This document shows, in pieces, positions 20,378 to 32,229 of a stretch of DNA of 64,000 bases; positions within the stretch are counted from its first letter, which is position 1; the number at the start of each line of letters is the position of its first letter. This DNA is from Pectobacterium versatile (GTDB lineage: Bacteria; Pseudomonadota; Gammaproteobacteria; Enterobacterales; Enterobacteriaceae): positions 186,001-250,000 of the forward strand of contig NZ_JAINZP010000002.1 of the NCBI RefSeq assembly GCF_020166435.1, read 5' to 3'. The notes beneath the pieces are model-generated. The model was not told the origin of the DNA, made no database searches, and was given only the letters and a program-made list of their open reading frames with translations. A program made the translations under genes and the position numbers.

Positions 20378-21445
20378 GTGGGCCAGAAATACCTCTTTAT
20401 CGACCGTGACGGAACATTGATTGCTGAACCGCCTGAAGATTTTCAGGTTGACCGTCTGGATAAACTGGCGCTGGAACCAGATGTCATTCCCTCGCTGCTG
20501 GCGCTGCAAAAAGCCGGTTATACGCTGGTGATGATTACGAATCAGGATGGGTTGGGAACCGATAGTTTTCCGCAGGAAACCTTCGATCCACCGCACAACC
20601 TGATGATGCAGATTCTGACATCGCAGGGCATCCGTTTTGAGCAAGTGCTGATCTGCCCGCATTTACCCGCGGATAACTGCACCTGTCGCAAGCCCAAGAC
20701 CGAGCTGGTGACTGCCTATTTGAACAACGGCCTGATGGATGTGGCGAATAGCTACGTCATCGGTGACCGCCAGACCGATATTCAACTGGCACAGAACATG
20801 GGCATAACCGGGCTGCTCTATCAACGTGGCGGGCTAAACTGGCAAGCGATTACCAACCAGTTGACCAAGCGTGACCGTCATGCGCACGTCAACCGCGTCA
20901 CGCGTGAAACTGCGATTGATGTGAACGTCTGGCTGGATCAGGAAGGTGGCAGCAAAATCAACACCGGCGTCGGCTTCTTCGATCACATGCTGGATCAAAT
21001 CGCCACCCACGGCGGATTCCGCATGAACATTGAAGTGAAAGGCGATCTATACATCGACGATCACCACACGGTAGAAGATACCGGTCTGGCGCTGGGCGAA
21101 GCCCTGAATAAAGCACTGGGCGACAAACGCGGTATTGGCCGCTTTGGCTTTGTTCTGCCGATGGATGAGTGTCTGGCACGCTGTGCGCTGGATATTTCAG
21201 GCCGTCCGCATCTGGAATACAAAGCGGAATTCAGCTACCAGCGCGTTGGCGACCTGAGTACAGAAATGGTCGAACACTTCTTCCGTTCACTGTCTTATTC
21301 CATGGCCTGTACGTTGCACCTGAAAACTAAAGGGCGTAACGATCATCACCGTGTAGAAAGCCTGTTCAAAGTCTTCGGGCGCACGCTGCGTCAGGCAATC
21401 CGCGTCGAGGGTGATACGCTGCCGAGCTCGAAAGGAGTGCTCTGA
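20378..21445 (+). CDS. hisB: Bifunctional histidinol-phosphatase / imidazoleglycerol-phosphate dehydratase
   Basis: 355 aa fusion of two enzymes. The N-terminal HAD phosphatase domain has FIDRDGTL (nucleophile Asp) and a zinc-binding Cys/His cluster [15 protein letters not shown]. The C-terminal dehydratase domain carries the metal-binding DHHTVEDTG and [14 protein letters not shown]. Start is GTG at 20378 with GGAG five bases before it. The end overlaps hisH by one base. Confidence 0.97.
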   Translation: MGQKYLFIDRDGTLIAEPPEDFQVDRLDKLALEPDVIPSLLALQKAGYTLVMITNQDGLGTDSFPQETFDPPHNLMMQILTSQGIRFEQVLICPHLPADNCTCRKPKTELVTAYLNNGLMDVANSYVIGDRQTDIQLAQNMGITGLLYQRGGLNWQAITNQLTKRDRHAHVNRVTRETAIDVNVWLDQEGGSKINTGVGFFDHMLDQIATHGGFRMNIEVKGDLYIDDHHTVEDTGLALGEALNKALGDKRGIGRFGFVLPMDECLARCALDISGRPHLEYKAEFSYQRVGDLSTEMVEHFFRSLSYSMACTLHLKTKGRNDHHRVESLFKVFGRTLRQAIRVEGDTLPSSKGVL

Positions 21446-22035
21446 TGAAGGTCGTCATTCTTGATACCGGCTGCGCTAACCTCTCTTCGGTGACCTACGC
21501 CGTGCAGCGATTGGGGTATACGCCCATTGTGAGCCGCGAGGCCGAGATTGTCCTGCAAGCGGACAAGCTGTTTCTGCCGGGCGTTGGTACCGCGCAGGCC
21601 GCGATGAATCAACTGGAAGAGCGCAACCTGATTGCGTTGATCAAGGCCTGTACACAGCCGGTGCTCGGCATTTGCCTTGGTATGCAGTTATTGGGCACAA
21701 ACAGCGACGAAAATGGCGGCATTCCCACGCTCGGCATTGTTGATTCGCCGGTGAAAAAGATGGTTGACCACGGCTTACCGCTGCCACATATGGGCTGGAA
21801 TCAGGTCATTCCGAAGGCCGGACATCGTTTGTTCCGCGATATCGATGACGGTGCCTATTTCTATTTCGTTCACAGCTATGCCATGCCGGTCTGCGAAAAT
21901 ACGATTGCCCAAGCCAACTACGGCGAAGCCTTCACCGCCGCGCTGGAAAAAGATAACTTCTTTGGCGTGCAGTTCCACCCTGAGCGTTCGGGTGCCGCGG
22001 GCGCGCAACTGCTGAAAAACTTTCTGGAGATGTAG
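21445..22035 (+). CDS. hisH: Imidazole glycerol phosphate synthase, glutaminase subunit
   Basis: 196 aa class I glutamine amidotransferase. The nucleophile Cys is in [10 protein letters not shown] and the catalytic His/Glu in [11 protein letters not shown]. It makes ammonia from glutamine and channels it to HisF in the cytoplasmic HisH-HisF complex. Six bases separate it from hisA. Confidence 0.97.
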   Translation: MKVVILDTGCANLSSVTYAVQRLGYTPIVSREAEIVLQADKLFLPGVGTAQAAMNQLEERNLIALIKACTQPVLGICLGMQLLGTNSDENGGIPTLGIVDSPVKKMVDHGLPLPHMGWNQVIPKAGHRLFRDIDDGAYFYFVHSYAMPVCENTIAQANYGEAFTAALEKDNFFGVQFHPERSGAAGAQLLKNFLEM

Positions 22036-23530
<1,495 letters not shown>

Positions 23531-23537
<7 letters not shown>

Positions 23538-24163
23538 GCGAAGAGTTCTTTTTAAACGACGAACAACGAAACCAGCTCGATTGGGAAAAAACGGACGGTA
23601 TGCTGCCAGTTGTCGTGCAACATGCGGTATCCGGTGAAGTATTGATGCTGGGCTACATGAATCAGGACGCGTTGCAGGCTACGGAAGAGAGTGGCAAAGT
23701 GACGTTTTTCTCGCGGACCAAGCAGCGTTTGTGGACGAAAGGCGAATCTTCCGGCCATTTCCTGAATGTCGTCTCTATCACGCCGGACTGCGATAACGAC
23801 ACCCTGCTGATTCTGGTTAACCCTATCGGACCAACCTGTCACCTTGGCACCAGCAGCTGCTTCTCGCCTGCTGCCAGCGACTGGACGTTCCTCTATCAGC
23901 TAGAGCAACTGCTGGCCGAGCGTAAGCATGCTGACCCGGATAGCTCTTACACTGCGCGTCTGTATGCCAGCGGCACCAAGCGCATTGCTCAGAAAGTCGG
24001 TGAGGAAGGATTGGAAGCGGCATTAGCAGCAACGGTGCATGATCGCGAAGAGCTGACCAACGAAGCCGCGGATTTGATATACCACCTGCTGGTGCTGTTG
24101 CAGGATCAGGATTTAGATCTGGCGACGATCATCAATCGCCTGAAAGCGCGTCACAATAAGTAA
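23531..24163 (+). CDS. hisI: Bifunctional phosphoribosyl-AMP cyclohydrolase / phosphoribosyl-ATP pyrophosphatase
   Basis: 210 aa fusion (HisIE) for steps two and three of the pathway. The N-terminal cyclohydrolase has zinc-site cysteines in [10 protein letters not shown] and [11 protein letters not shown]; the C-terminal MazG-like pyrophosphatase has [13 protein letters not shown] and [14 protein letters not shown]. Starts with GTG at 23531 inside the end of hisF. Last gene of the operon, followed by a strong terminator. Confidence 0.97.
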
Positions 24164-24170
24164 ATCTGTT

Positions 24171-24207
24171 CCCCGCGTTATCGATCGCTGATAACGCGGG
24201 GCTTTAT
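24171..24207 (+). terminator. his operon terminator
   Basis: Perfect 12-bp GC-rich stem CCCCGCGTTATC/GATAACGCGGGG right after hisI, followed by CTTTATT. Confidence 0.88.
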
Positions 24208-24225
24208 TATGCCAACATCGCCGTG

Positions 24226-26088
24226 TTAGCTTGAGTACACCTTACGTCCCCCTTTCCAGGTTTCCAGAACCGGAATATCACGCATACCTTTCACCGGATT
24301 ATTTTTATCTGCTGAATCATAGGTCAGCGGGGAATCCGCCAGAATAATAAAATCAGCACATTTACCAGCGACCAACGATCCGACCCACTGATCTGCATGA
24401 CACTGCCAGGCGGCATCATAAGTTGCGGCTTTAAGCGCGGCGAAACGGGAAATCCGCTCTTGCTCGCGCAACACAGCAGGAGTCGCCTGTTGAGGCGCGC
24501 CTTCCATCACACGAGAAATCGCCTGTTCCATCATGCGTAGCGGGCCAAGCGGTGTAACGCCGTTATCACTGTGTAAGGTAATCTTCATCCCGTGATTGAT
24601 CGCGGATTGGCAGCGATCAAGGTGATTAGCACGATCCTCTCCCAGAATGGTTTGCTGGAATGCCCAGCCCCAATACCCCACATGACCAATTAAGAAACTG
24701 GGGGAAATACCGAGCTGTTTCATTTCCACAAGATGATCGTCAGTGAGCAGGGAGGCATGTTCCAAACGATCCCGCCGCAGTTCGTAAGTATCTGATGTCA
24801 CGCCAGCCAGTTTAAAAGACGCTAAGGTCAGCCTGATGGCTTCATCGCCATTCGTATGAATCATCAATGACCAGTTTTTATCTACAACGTTCTGCACCAG
24901 CGTATTGATATTAGTGGATGGATCAAAGTTGAAGGCACCGACATTATCCACGCTTGGCGTTTTTTCATAGAGGTGATTACAGCAGTACGGCGTGGATTGA
25001 TACCCCGTCAGCCCTTGGTTTGAACCATCTGAAATAACCTTGATATACGGCAAGTGAAAGTGTTCATCTCCATACCCCGGAGAGTAATAATTCACCACTT
25101 TATTTTCAAAATCCTCACTACTCGTAACAATCAGTGCACCGCCTATCCGCACCGGACAAATCGGCAGATGCGCCCATTTGTCCAGGAAACTCACTTGATC
25201 GAAGCCCGGCTGAGACCCTTTGGGTTCAACGCCAGCATCAAGCATATAAGTCACGCCTCGTTTACTCGCTAAAGCAAATAGTTTGCTCATCGATGCAATG
25301 AGCTTTACCGCCAATTCCGTTTTAGGGTAGCTACTGACCATGACATTTAGCACTGGCTGGATACCAACTATTTCCTTAAGGATACCGTTTTCGCTGATAG
25401 GTGGGACAAGGGGTGGTTTATCTGCGTAATAGTCTTTAACACACTTAATCGCCGCATGATTGATATAAGCAAGATGCATCGAGGCATTGAGGACAAATAC
25501 CGGTTGGAGTGTCGTGATTTTATCGAGAGCATCAGCATCAAATGCCTTATTTCCCTCAACAAACAGCGATGGATCAGCACCAAATCCGATAAGCCATTTA
25601 TCGGATTTATGCGGTAACGCCTTCTCCTGTAGATGGGATATCACCCAGCTACGGTTATAATTTTTGCGTAATTTTTGCTCTTCAAACGGGCTAACATCAT
25701 TACCAATACCAGAAAGCATCGCGGAGCTAGTGATGTGGACATGCGGCTCAATCAGCCCCGGTAACAGCGTTTGTTTGCCTGATAATTGATGCTCAGACGT
25801 GTTTTTCGGCATTTTGGCTTTCACATCCTGATACGAACCCGTTGCAACCACCAGTCCGTCACGAATGCCCATGGCCTCAACTGCAACTTCCTTCCCATCT
25901 TCTAACGTCAGAATAGCTTTTCCAGGGCTCCCATCCTTATTTGGTGCGGAACGGAATAGCTTCGTTTCAATATGTAGACTGTTCTCCCCCTCAGGGATCT
26001 CAACTGGCGTATCGGGGAGAAACGATTTCCACAGGGGGCTACAGCAGGAACAGCTTATGCTACCGGAATGGCCACACGCTTCACTCAT
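24226..26088 (-). CDS. YtcJ-like amidohydrolase with cysteine-rich N-terminus
   Basis: 620 aa metal-dependent hydrolase of the amidohydrolase superfamily (Amidohydro_3 group). The metal-binding HVH is at 116-118; later marks are MIHTNGDEA (about 408), LEHAS (about 442) and LHSDNG (about 505), followed by a C-terminal GSLVAGKCADFIIL typical of the composite beta domain. Substrate unknown; relatives act on N-formyl or N-acyl compounds and similar amides. No signal peptide. Odd: the first 16 residues are MSEACGHSGSISCSCC, with four Cys and a His, a possible metal site not part of the usual fold. AAGGA precedes the ATG. It converges on the his operon. Confidence 0.88.
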   Translation of the reverse strand: MSEACGHSGSISCSCCSPLWKSFLPDTPVEIPEGENSLHIETKLFRSAPNKDGSPGKAILTLEDGKEVAVEAMGIRDGLVVATGSYQDVKAKMPKNTSEHQLSGKQTLLPGLIEPHVHITSSAMLSGIGNDVSPFEEQKLRKNYNRSWVISHLQEKALPHKSDKWLIGFGADPSLFVEGNKAFDADALDKITTLQPVFVLNASMHLAYINHAAIKCVKDYYADKPPLVPPISENGILKEIVGIQPVLNVMVSSYPKTELAVKLIASMSKLFALASKRGVTYMLDAGVEPKGSQPGFDQVSFLDKWAHLPICPVRIGGALIVTSSEDFENKVVNYYSPGYGDEHFHLPYIKVISDGSNQGLTGYQSTPYCCNHLYEKTPSVDNVGAFNFDPSTNINTLVQNVVDKNWSLMIHTNGDEAIRLTLASFKLAGVTSDTYELRRDRLEHASLLTDDHLVEMKQLGISPSFLIGHVGYWGWAFQQTILGEDRANHLDRCQSAINHGMKITLHSDNGVTPLGPLRMMEQAISRVMEGAPQQATPAVLREQERISRFAALKAATYDAAWQCHADQWVGSLVAGKCADFIILADSPLTYDSADKNNPVKGMRDIPVLETWKGGRKVYSS

Positions 26089-26331
26089 ACACTTTCCTTA
26101 TTTAGAGGTAACGCATTAGAAATGTTAATGTACCGAATAAAAAATAGGCAATAACATTAGAAACTTCAACGTCCAAGCAGTTGAAAATCAAAAATTCATA
26201 TTTCGTGTGCTGGCGATCACTTAGAAACGTGAAGGGCCAAAAGGAAAGCGTATTACGTGGGATCGCATTCTAATAAGTAACTAGATCAAATCATGTGGAA
26301 GGTCGGAGAGGAAAATAGGCCATAAATGTAA

Positions 26332-26356
26332 AAAAGCACCCGAGATGGGTGCTTTT
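26332..26356 (-). terminator. Terminator of ihfB
   Basis: Stem AAAAGCACCC/GGGTGCTTTT with a 5-base loop; on the minus strand it ends in a U run. The gap 26089-26331 upstream of the amidohydrolase shows no clear element; the synteny break relative to E. coli falls in or near this area. Confidence 0.82.
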
Positions 26357-26382
26357 ATAAGGCTGGTATTTAAGACTAACGA

Positions 26383-26667
26383 TTAGCCGTAAATATTAGC
26401 GCGGTCGCGGAGTTCCTTACCTGGTTTAAAGTGAGGGACGTACTTACCTTCCAACTCAACTTTGTCACCCGTTTTCGGATTACGACCTACACGCGGTGCA
26501 CGGTAGTGAAGTGAAAAACTGCCAAACCCACGGATTTCAATACGGTCGCCTTCGGCTAGCGTAGAAGCCATTTGTTCGAGCATTTCTTTCACTGCATCCT
26601 CAACCACTTTGGCTGGGATATGAGATTGCTGTCCAGCAAGCCTTTCAATAAGTTCAGACTTGGTCAT
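26383..26667 (-). CDS. ihfB: Integration host factor, beta subunit
   Basis: 94 aa DNA-bending protein of the HU/IHF family. The beta arm carries the [16 protein letters not shown] stretch with the intercalating Pro; the protein starts [14 protein letters not shown] as in E. coli. The ATG at 26667 has GGAGG in front. IHF acts in recombination, replication and transcription (including at pfl). Lies 89 bases after rpsA in the same direction, as in E. coli. Confidence 0.97.
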   Translation of the reverse strand: MTKSELIERLAGQQSHIPAKVVEDAVKEMLEQMASTLAEGDRIEIRGFGSFSLHYRAPRVGRNPKTGDKVELEGKYVPHFKPGKELRDRANIYG

Positions 26668-26719
26668 AGCTCCTCCAAGTGCGGTTATCAATAACCAGGA
26701 TAACTGACTACCGTTACAA

Positions 26720-26745
26720 GAATGAGCAACTTACGTTGCTCATTC
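26720..26745 (-). terminator. Hairpin between rpsA and ihfB
   Basis: Perfect 11-bp stem GAATGAGCAAC/GTTGCTCATTC with a TTAC loop right after the rpsA stop. Only a short U run follows, so it is probably a partial terminator that lowers read-through into ihfB. Confidence 0.6.
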
Positions 26746-26756
26746 CACCGTAGTGA

Positions 26757-28430
26757 TTACTCGCCTTTAGCTGCTTTGAACGCTTCTGCCATCGCGCTGG
26801 AGAAATTGTTTTCTTCCGGCTTGTTGTTAACAGTTGCGATTGCATCTTTCTCGTCAGCTTCGTCTTTCGCACGAACAGACAGGCTAACAACGCGGTTTTT
26901 ACGATCAACACCAGTGTATTTCGCTTCAACGCTGTCGCCAACGCTCAGTACCAGAGTTGCATCTTCAACGCGGTCACGAGAAGCATCAGAAGCACGCAGA
27001 TAGCCTTCAACACCGTCTGCTAATTCAACTGTAGCACCTTTGGCGTCAACTGCTGTAACTTTACCAGTAACAATAGCACCTTTCTTGTTAACAGACAGGT
27101 AGTTATTGAACGGGTCTTCAGACAGTTGTTTCACACCCAGGGAGATACGCTCGCGCTCTGCGTCAACCTGCAGAACAACAGCGGCGATTTCATCACCTTT
27201 CTTGAATTCGCGAACGGCTTCTTCGCCAGCCACGTTCCAAGAGATGTCGGACAGGTGAACCAGACCGTCGATACCGCCGTCCAGACCGATGAAGATACCA
27301 AAGTCAGTGATAGACTTGATTTTACCTTCAACGCGGTCGCCCTTGTTGTGGGTTTCTGCGAACAGCTGCCATGGGTTAGATTTGCACTGTTTCAGGCCCA
27401 GAGAGATACGACGACGTTCTTCGTCGATGTCCAGAACCATTACTTCCACTACATCACCAACGTTAACAACTTTGGATGGGTGGATGTTTTTGTTGGTCCA
27501 ATCCATTTCGGAAACGTGCACCAGACCTTCAACGCCTTCTTCGATTTCAACGAAACAGCCGTAGTCAGTCAGGTTGGTTACGCGGCCAGTCAGACGCGTG
27601 CTTTCTGGGTAACGCTTAGCGATAGCGACCCATGGATCTTCGCCCAGCTGTTTCAGACCCAGAGACACACGGGTACGTTCGCGGTCGAATTTCAGCACTT
27701 TAACAGTGATTTCGTCGCCCACATTGACGATTTCGCTTGGGTGTTTAACACGTTTCCAAGCCATATCAGTGATATGCAGCAGGCCATCAACACCGCCCAG
27801 ATCAACGAATGCACCGTAGTCAGTAAGGTTCTTAACGATACCTTTAACTTCCATGCCTTCCTGCAGGTTTTCCAGCAGTTGATCGCGCTCAGCACTGTTT
27901 TCAGATTCGATAACTGCACGGCGGGAAACAACAACGTTGTTGCGTTTCTGATCCAGCTTGATAACTTTGAACTCAAGCTCTTTGCCTTCCAGATGCAGCG
28001 TGTCGCGAACCGGACGAACGTCTACCAGAGAACCTGGCAGGAACGCGCGAATGCCGTTCAGCTCAACAGTGAAACCGCCTTTAACTTTACCGTTGATAAT
28101 ACCGGTAACAGTTGCAGCTTCTTCGTAAGCTTTTTCCAGCGTCAGCCATGCTTCATGACGTTTAGCTTTTTCGCGAGAAAGCAGCGTTTCACCGAAGCCA
28201 TCTTCGATAGCATCCAGAGCAACGTCAACTTCATCACCAACCTGAATTTCCAGTTCGCCTTGTGCGTTCTTGAATTGTTCTACCGGAATGGCAGATTCAG
28301 ATTTCAGACCGGCATCAACCAGTACGACATCTTTATCAATAGCAACAACAACACCACGTACGATAGAACCAGGACGGGTTTCGATTTCTTTCAGGGATTC
28401 TTCAAAGAGTTGAGCAAAAGATTCAGTCAT
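26757..28430 (-). CDS. rpsA: 30S ribosomal protein S1
   Basis: 557 aa, same length as in E. coli. Six S1 RNA-binding repeats are visible, each with a pattern like [19 protein letters not shown] or [21 protein letters not shown]1 binds mRNA leaders and helps start translation at weak ribosome sites. The start [15 protein letters not shown] at 28430 is the family start; a longer open frame upstream is not used. The 116-base leader between cmk and rpsA should hold the region where S1 controls its own synthesis. Confidence 0.98.
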   Translation of the reverse strand: MTESFAQLFEESLKEIETRPGSIVRGVVVAIDKDVVLVDAGLKSESAIPVEQFKNAQGELEIQVGDEVDVALDAIEDGFGETLLSREKAKRHEAWLTLEKAYEEAATVTGIINGKVKGGFTVELNGIRAFLPGSLVDVRPVRDTLHLEGKELEFKVIKLDQKRNNVVVSRRAVIESENSAERDQLLENLQEGMEVKGIVKNLTDYGAFVDLGGVDGLLHITDMAWKRVKHPSEIVNVGDEITVKVLKFDRERTRVSLGLKQLGEDPWVAIAKRYPESTRLTGRVTNLTDYGCFVEIEEGVEGLVHVSEMDWTNKNIHPSKVVNVGDVVEVMVLDIDEERRRISLGLKQCKSNPWQLFAETHNKGDRVEGKIKSITDFGIFIGLDGGIDGLVHLSDISWNVAGEEAVREFKKGDEIAAVVLQVDAERERISLGVKQLSEDPFNNYLSVNKKGAIVTGKVTAVDAKGATVELADGVEGYLRASDASRDRVEDATLVLSVGDSVEAKYTGVDRKNRVVSLSVRAKDEADEKDAIATVNNKPEENNFSSAMAEAFKAAKGE

Positions 28431-28546
28431 GTTTGATAATCTTAAGGGTTTCATTTTAACGTCCATCTGGCATCCTGCTCGATGGGGTTGTTTAACATGC
28501 CCCGCTGTGCATCCTTACAGCGAGGTAAAAATTCAGTTTTCTGTGA

Positions 28547-29224
28547 TTACGCTAAAATTTCGCGGGCATAAGCCAACGCGCGCGCTATCACTTCATCGAT
28601 TGTCATTTCCGTTGAATCTAGCACCAACGCATCGGCAGCAGGCACTAACGGCGCAACGGGGCGGCTGCGATCGCGCTCATCCCGTTCTTTTATCTCAGAT
28701 AAAAGACGTTCAAAGTTAACATTAAAGCCCTTCCCCTGCAACTGTAGCATGCGACGTTGTGCACGTTCTTCCGCACTGGCATCCAAAAAAATCTTCACTG
28801 GGGCATCAGGAAAGACGACTGTTCCCATGTCTCTGCCATCAGCAATCAACCCTGGAGCCTCGCGAAATGCACGCTGCCGACGTAATAATGCTTCACGAAC
28901 GCGAGGGAAAGCCGCAGCCTGAGACGCCGTGTTGCCTACCGCTTCGGTACGAATTTCATGGCTAACGTCTTCGCCTTCCAAGATGACTTTCAACTGCCCG
29001 TCTTCTGCAACAAAACGCACATCAAGATGAGAAGCCAGCGGAACCAGCGCGTCTTCCGAACTGATATCCACATGGTGGTGCAATGCTGCCAGAGCCAAAA
29101 CACGATAGATAGCCCCCGAGTCCAGCAGGTTCCATTGTAAAGCTTCAGCCAATGCCTTACACAAGGTACCTTTGCCTGCGCCGCTCGGTCCGTCAACCGT
29201 AATTACCGGTGCCATCACCGTCAT
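28547..29224 (-). CDS. cmk: Cytidylate kinase
   Basis: 225 aa NMP kinase that phosphorylates CMP and dCMP with ATP. P-loop GPSGAGKGT at 12-20, then [20 protein letters not shown] for substrate binding and a lid region rich in Arg (RDERDRSR). GGAG lies four bases before the ATG. Upstream neighbour aroA and downstream rpsA are arranged as in other enterics. Confidence 0.97.
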   Translation of the reverse strand: MTVMAPVITVDGPSGAGKGTLCKALAEALQWNLLDSGAIYRVLALAALHHHVDISSEDALVPLASHLDVRFVAEDGQLKVILEGEDVSHEIRTEAVGNTASQAAAFPRVREALLRRQRAFREAPGLIADGRDMGTVVFPDAPVKIFLDASAEERAQRRMLQLQGKGFNVNFERLLSEIKERDERDRSRPVAPLVPAADALVLDSTEMTIDEVIARALAYAREILA

Positions 29225-29414
29225 CTCTCTCTCCTTAATACTGGGAAGTTCCGCTTATGCCGTTTTATGGCATCACGGAGCATCATTATACGCATCAATA
29301 CAGAGAAAGGTTACCCCAATGCCGGAATGGCGGGAAAAATAAGGCATTCTCTGAATGCGGTACGCAATTTCAGAAGAAAAGCTGAGCGTAGCTCGGAGAA
29401 ATCGATAGAGAAAA

Positions 29415-29435
29415 AAGGCACGGAAACCGTGCCTT
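29415..29435 (-). terminator. Terminator of aroA
   Basis: Stem AAGGCACGG/CCGTGCCTT with a 3-base loop; U run on the minus strand (A run at 29411-29416 on plus). Confidence 0.85.
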
Positions 29436-29442
29436 AGAGAGA

Positions 29443-30732
29443 TCAGGCTAGCTCGCTGAGGCGTGCCAGCTGTTCGAAGTAGTCCGGGAAGGTTTTAGCC
29501 GTACATTTCGGATCCAGAATCGTAACTGGTGTATCCGATAGCGCCACTAGAGAGAAACACATCGCCATACGATGATCGTTGTACGTGCCGATTTCTGCCG
29601 CTTTCAGCTTGGTCGGCGGCGTAATGCAAATGTAGTCGTTACCCTCTTCCACTTCCGCGCCAACTTTACGCAGTTCAATCGCCATTGCCGCCAGACGATC
29701 GGTTTCTTTCACGCGCCAGTTGTAGATATTACGCAGAGTAGTGGTGCCACCTTGAGCGAAAAGCGCCGCCGTCGCGATGGTCATCGCAGCATCAGGAATA
29801 TGGTTCATATCCATGTCGATCGCGTGCAGTTCACCGCGTTCGCATTCGATATAATCCTCACCCCAGCGCACGGTCGCGCCCATCTTTTCCAACACGTCAG
29901 CAAAGCGAATGTCGCCCTGCACGCTATTACGGCCTACACCAGTCACACGCACAACGCCGCCTTTAATCGCCGCTGCGGCCAGGAAGTAAGAAGCCGATGA
30001 CGCATCACCTTCCACCAGATAGTCGCCCGGTGAGCGATACTGCTGGCGACCCGCCACGAAGAATTGCTGATAGTTTTCATGACGCACTTCAATACCAAAC
30101 GCTTTCATCATATGCAGCGTAATATCGATATACGGTTTGGAAACCAGATCGCCCTGAATGCTGATTTGCGTATCCTGCGCGGCCAGAGGCGCAGTCATCA
30201 GCAGCGCAGTCAGGAACTGGCTTGATACACTGCCATCTACGCTGATTTCGCCGCCCTGAAAACCACCGTGCAGACGAAGCGGTGGGTAGTTTTCCTGCTC
30301 CAGATAGTCAATTTTCGCCCCGCCCTGACGCAGTGCATCGACCAGATGCCCGATCGGACGCTCTTTCATCCGAGGTTCGCCTGTCAGCACAATATCGCCA
30401 TCTGTCAGACACAACGCGGCAGCCAGTGGGCGCATCGCTGTACCTGCATTCCCTAGAAACAGCTCCAGCGGTTGCGATGTCGTAAACGCGCCACCCAGCC
30501 CCGAAATCTCACACACAGTCCGGTCAGACGACAGATGATATTCCACTCCCAACGCCGTTAGAGCGGTAAGCATATGGCGGACATCGTCACTGTCTAACAG
30601 GTTAGTCAGCCGGGTCTTTCCTTCAGCCAAGGCCGCCAGCAAAAGCGCACGGTTAGAGACGCTTTTTGAGCCAGGAAGGTTAAGGGTACCGTTAATCAGT
30701 TTGATGGGTTGTAGCGTCAGGGATTCCTGCAT
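29443..30732 (-). CDS. aroA: 3-phosphoshikimate 1-carboxyvinyltransferase (EPSP synthase)
   Basis: 429 aa, class I enzyme of the shikimate pathway, joining PEP and shikimate 3-phosphate. Motifs [31 protein letters not shown] (with the Gly that decides herbicide sensitivity in the standard form), [17 protein letters not shown] and [13 protein letters not shown] are all normal. It follows serC on the same strand, the usual enteric serC-aroA operon, with an attenuator-like hairpin between them. Confidence 0.97.
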   Translation of the reverse strand: MQESLTLQPIKLINGTLNLPGSKSVSNRALLLAALAEGKTRLTNLLDSDDVRHMLTALTALGVEYHLSSDRTVCEISGLGGAFTTSQPLELFLGNAGTAMRPLAAALCLTDGDIVLTGEPRMKERPIGHLVDALRQGGAKIDYLEQENYPPLRLHGGFQGGEISVDGSVSSQFLTALLMTAPLAAQDTQISIQGDLVSKPYIDITLHMMKAFGIEVRHENYQQFFVAGRQQYRSPGDYLVEGDASSASYFLAAAAIKGGVVRVTGVGRNSVQGDIRFADVLEKMGATVRWGEDYIECERGELHAIDMDMNHIPDAAMTIATAALFAQGGTTTLRNIYNWRVKETDRLAAMAIELRKVGAEVEEGNDYICITPPTKLKAAEIGTYNDHRMAMCFSLVALSDTPVTILDPKCTAKTFPDYFEQLARLSELA

Positions 30733-30763
30733 GTAAAGCCTATTCTTTCAACGTGGACATAAA

Positions 30764-30784
30764 AACCCCGGAAAGTCCGGGGTT
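30764..30784 (-). terminator. Hairpin between serC and aroA
   Basis: 9-bp stem AACCCCGGA/TCCGGGGTT with a 3-base loop, ending in five U on the minus strand. It probably makes a fraction of transcripts stop after serC. Confidence 0.8.
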
Positions 30785-30813
30785 GATCAAAATGTATCGA
30801 GGGGCGGTCTTAA

Positions 30814-31899
30814 TCAACCGTGGCGACGAGCGAAGTCAGCCATAAATTCCGTCAGCGCTTTCACGCCTTCCAACGGCATCGCATTGTAGATAGAAGCACG
30901 CATGCCGCCCACTACGCGATGACCTTTCAGCGCGTGCAGACCCGCAGCAACTGATTCTTCCAGGAAGACTTTATCCAGCGCAGAGTCCGCCAGCAGGAAC
31001 GGCACATTCATGCGAGAACGGTTAGCTACCGCGACGTCATTACGATAGAAATCGTTACCGTCAATCACGCTATACAGCAGGTCGGCCTTCTCTTGGTTAC
31101 GTTTTTCCATTTCAGCCAGACCGCCGTACTCTTTCAACCATTTGAAGACCATGCCGGACAGGTACCAGGCAAACGTTGGCGGCGTGTTAAACATAGAGTC
31201 ATTGTCCGCCAGAACCTGATAATCCAGAATCGATGGCAGCTCACGGCGCGCTTTGCCCAGCAAATCTTCACGCACGATGACCAGCGTCAGACCGGCCGGG
31301 CCGATATTTTTCTGTGCGCCGGCATAGATCACGCCGTAACGGCTAACGTCAATACGGCGAGACAGGATGCTGGAAGAATAGTCGGCGACCACAATTTTAT
31401 CGCCAAAATCTGGCTCTTCTTCGATCGCAATACCGTCAATGGTTTCATTTGGACAGTAATGCACAAACGCGGCGTCATCAGACAATTTCCATTCGCGCAT
31501 CGGCTTAATGCCGCGCAGATCGCCTACGCGCATTTTCACGTCAATCACGTTAGGTGTGCAGTATTTTTCTGCTTCATTGATTGCGCTGTGTGCCCAATAT
31601 CCACCGTCGATGTAGTCGGCCGTTGAGCGTTCGCCCAAGAGATTTAACGGCACTGCGGCGAATTGCGCACGCGCACCACCGTGGCAAAAAAGCACTTTGT
31701 AGTTGGAGGGGATTTTCAGCAAATCACGCAGATCTTGTTCGGATTCAGCGGCAACCTGCATAAACTCTTTACTGCGGTGGCTGATTTCCATGACCGATGT
31801 GCCCAGGCCATTCCAATTACACAATTCCTGTTCAGCACGACGCAGTACTTCAACCGGCAGCATTGCTGGACCGGCGCTAAAATTAAAAATCTGAGTCAT
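30814..31899 (-). CDS. serC: Phosphoserine aminotransferase
   Basis: 361 aa PLP enzyme for serine synthesis and, on 4-phosphohydroxythreonine, for pyridoxine synthesis. The PLP lysine is in [12 protein letters not shown], the phosphate-binding region in [16 protein letters not shown], and the C-terminus has [13 protein letters not shown]. First gene of the serC-aroA operon; in E. coli it is controlled by Lrp and CRP, and lrp lies further along this same window. Confidence 0.97.
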   Translation of the reverse strand: MTQIFNFSAGPAMLPVEVLRRAEQELCNWNGLGTSVMEISHRSKEFMQVAAESEQDLRDLLKIPSNYKVLFCHGGARAQFAAVPLNLLGERSTADYIDGGYWAHSAINEAEKYCTPNVIDVKMRVGDLRGIKPMREWKLSDDAAFVHYCPNETIDGIAIEEEPDFGDKIVVADYSSSILSRRIDVSRYGVIYAGAQKNIGPAGLTLVIVREDLLGKARRELPSILDYQVLADNDSMFNTPPTFAWYLSGMVFKWLKEYGGLAEMEKRNQEKADLLYSVIDGNDFYRNDVAVANRSRMNVPFLLADSALDKVFLEESVAAGLHALKGHRVVGGMRASIYNAMPLEGVKALTEFMADFARRHG

Positions 31900-32229
31900 T
31901 TCCCCTCACCACACCTGAAAAAATAGCGGCTCTTTTTATCACCGTTGTTACAAATACCATTTTTATAAACCTGACGGTTATAAAAATACCGCTGTTACAA
32001 GATAGTAGTTATAACGGAACGACCGCCATAACCACACTACTTTTACCCTGCTATCGGTTTTATCACTCGTCAATCGCGGCTGCAACGCTTATTGCGCTTT
32101 CATTATGCAAAACGGCACGTTACGCAGTCTGTTCTTTTTCACTGTTACCGATCTGTTATGAATAAATAGAGTCTGAACAGAAAAATCCGTATCATGCCGC
32201 TTCCGCTAATCTCGATAAGAGTGAACACC
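31900..32229. promoter_or_regulatory. Divergent regulatory region between serC and ycaO
   Basis: About 330 bases with a strong AT-rich dyad ATTTTTATAAACC/GGTTATAAAAAT (31959-31987) flanked by related words GTTGTTACAA and GCTGTTACAA. It should hold the serC and ycaO promoters. Which protein binds the dyad cannot be told; Lrp is one option by analogy with E. coli serC. Confidence 0.45.

Noticed and set aside
27126-28436. Open frame of 436 codons opposite rpsA
   Set aside because: Shadow of the rpsA codon pattern on the other strand; rpsA is certain.
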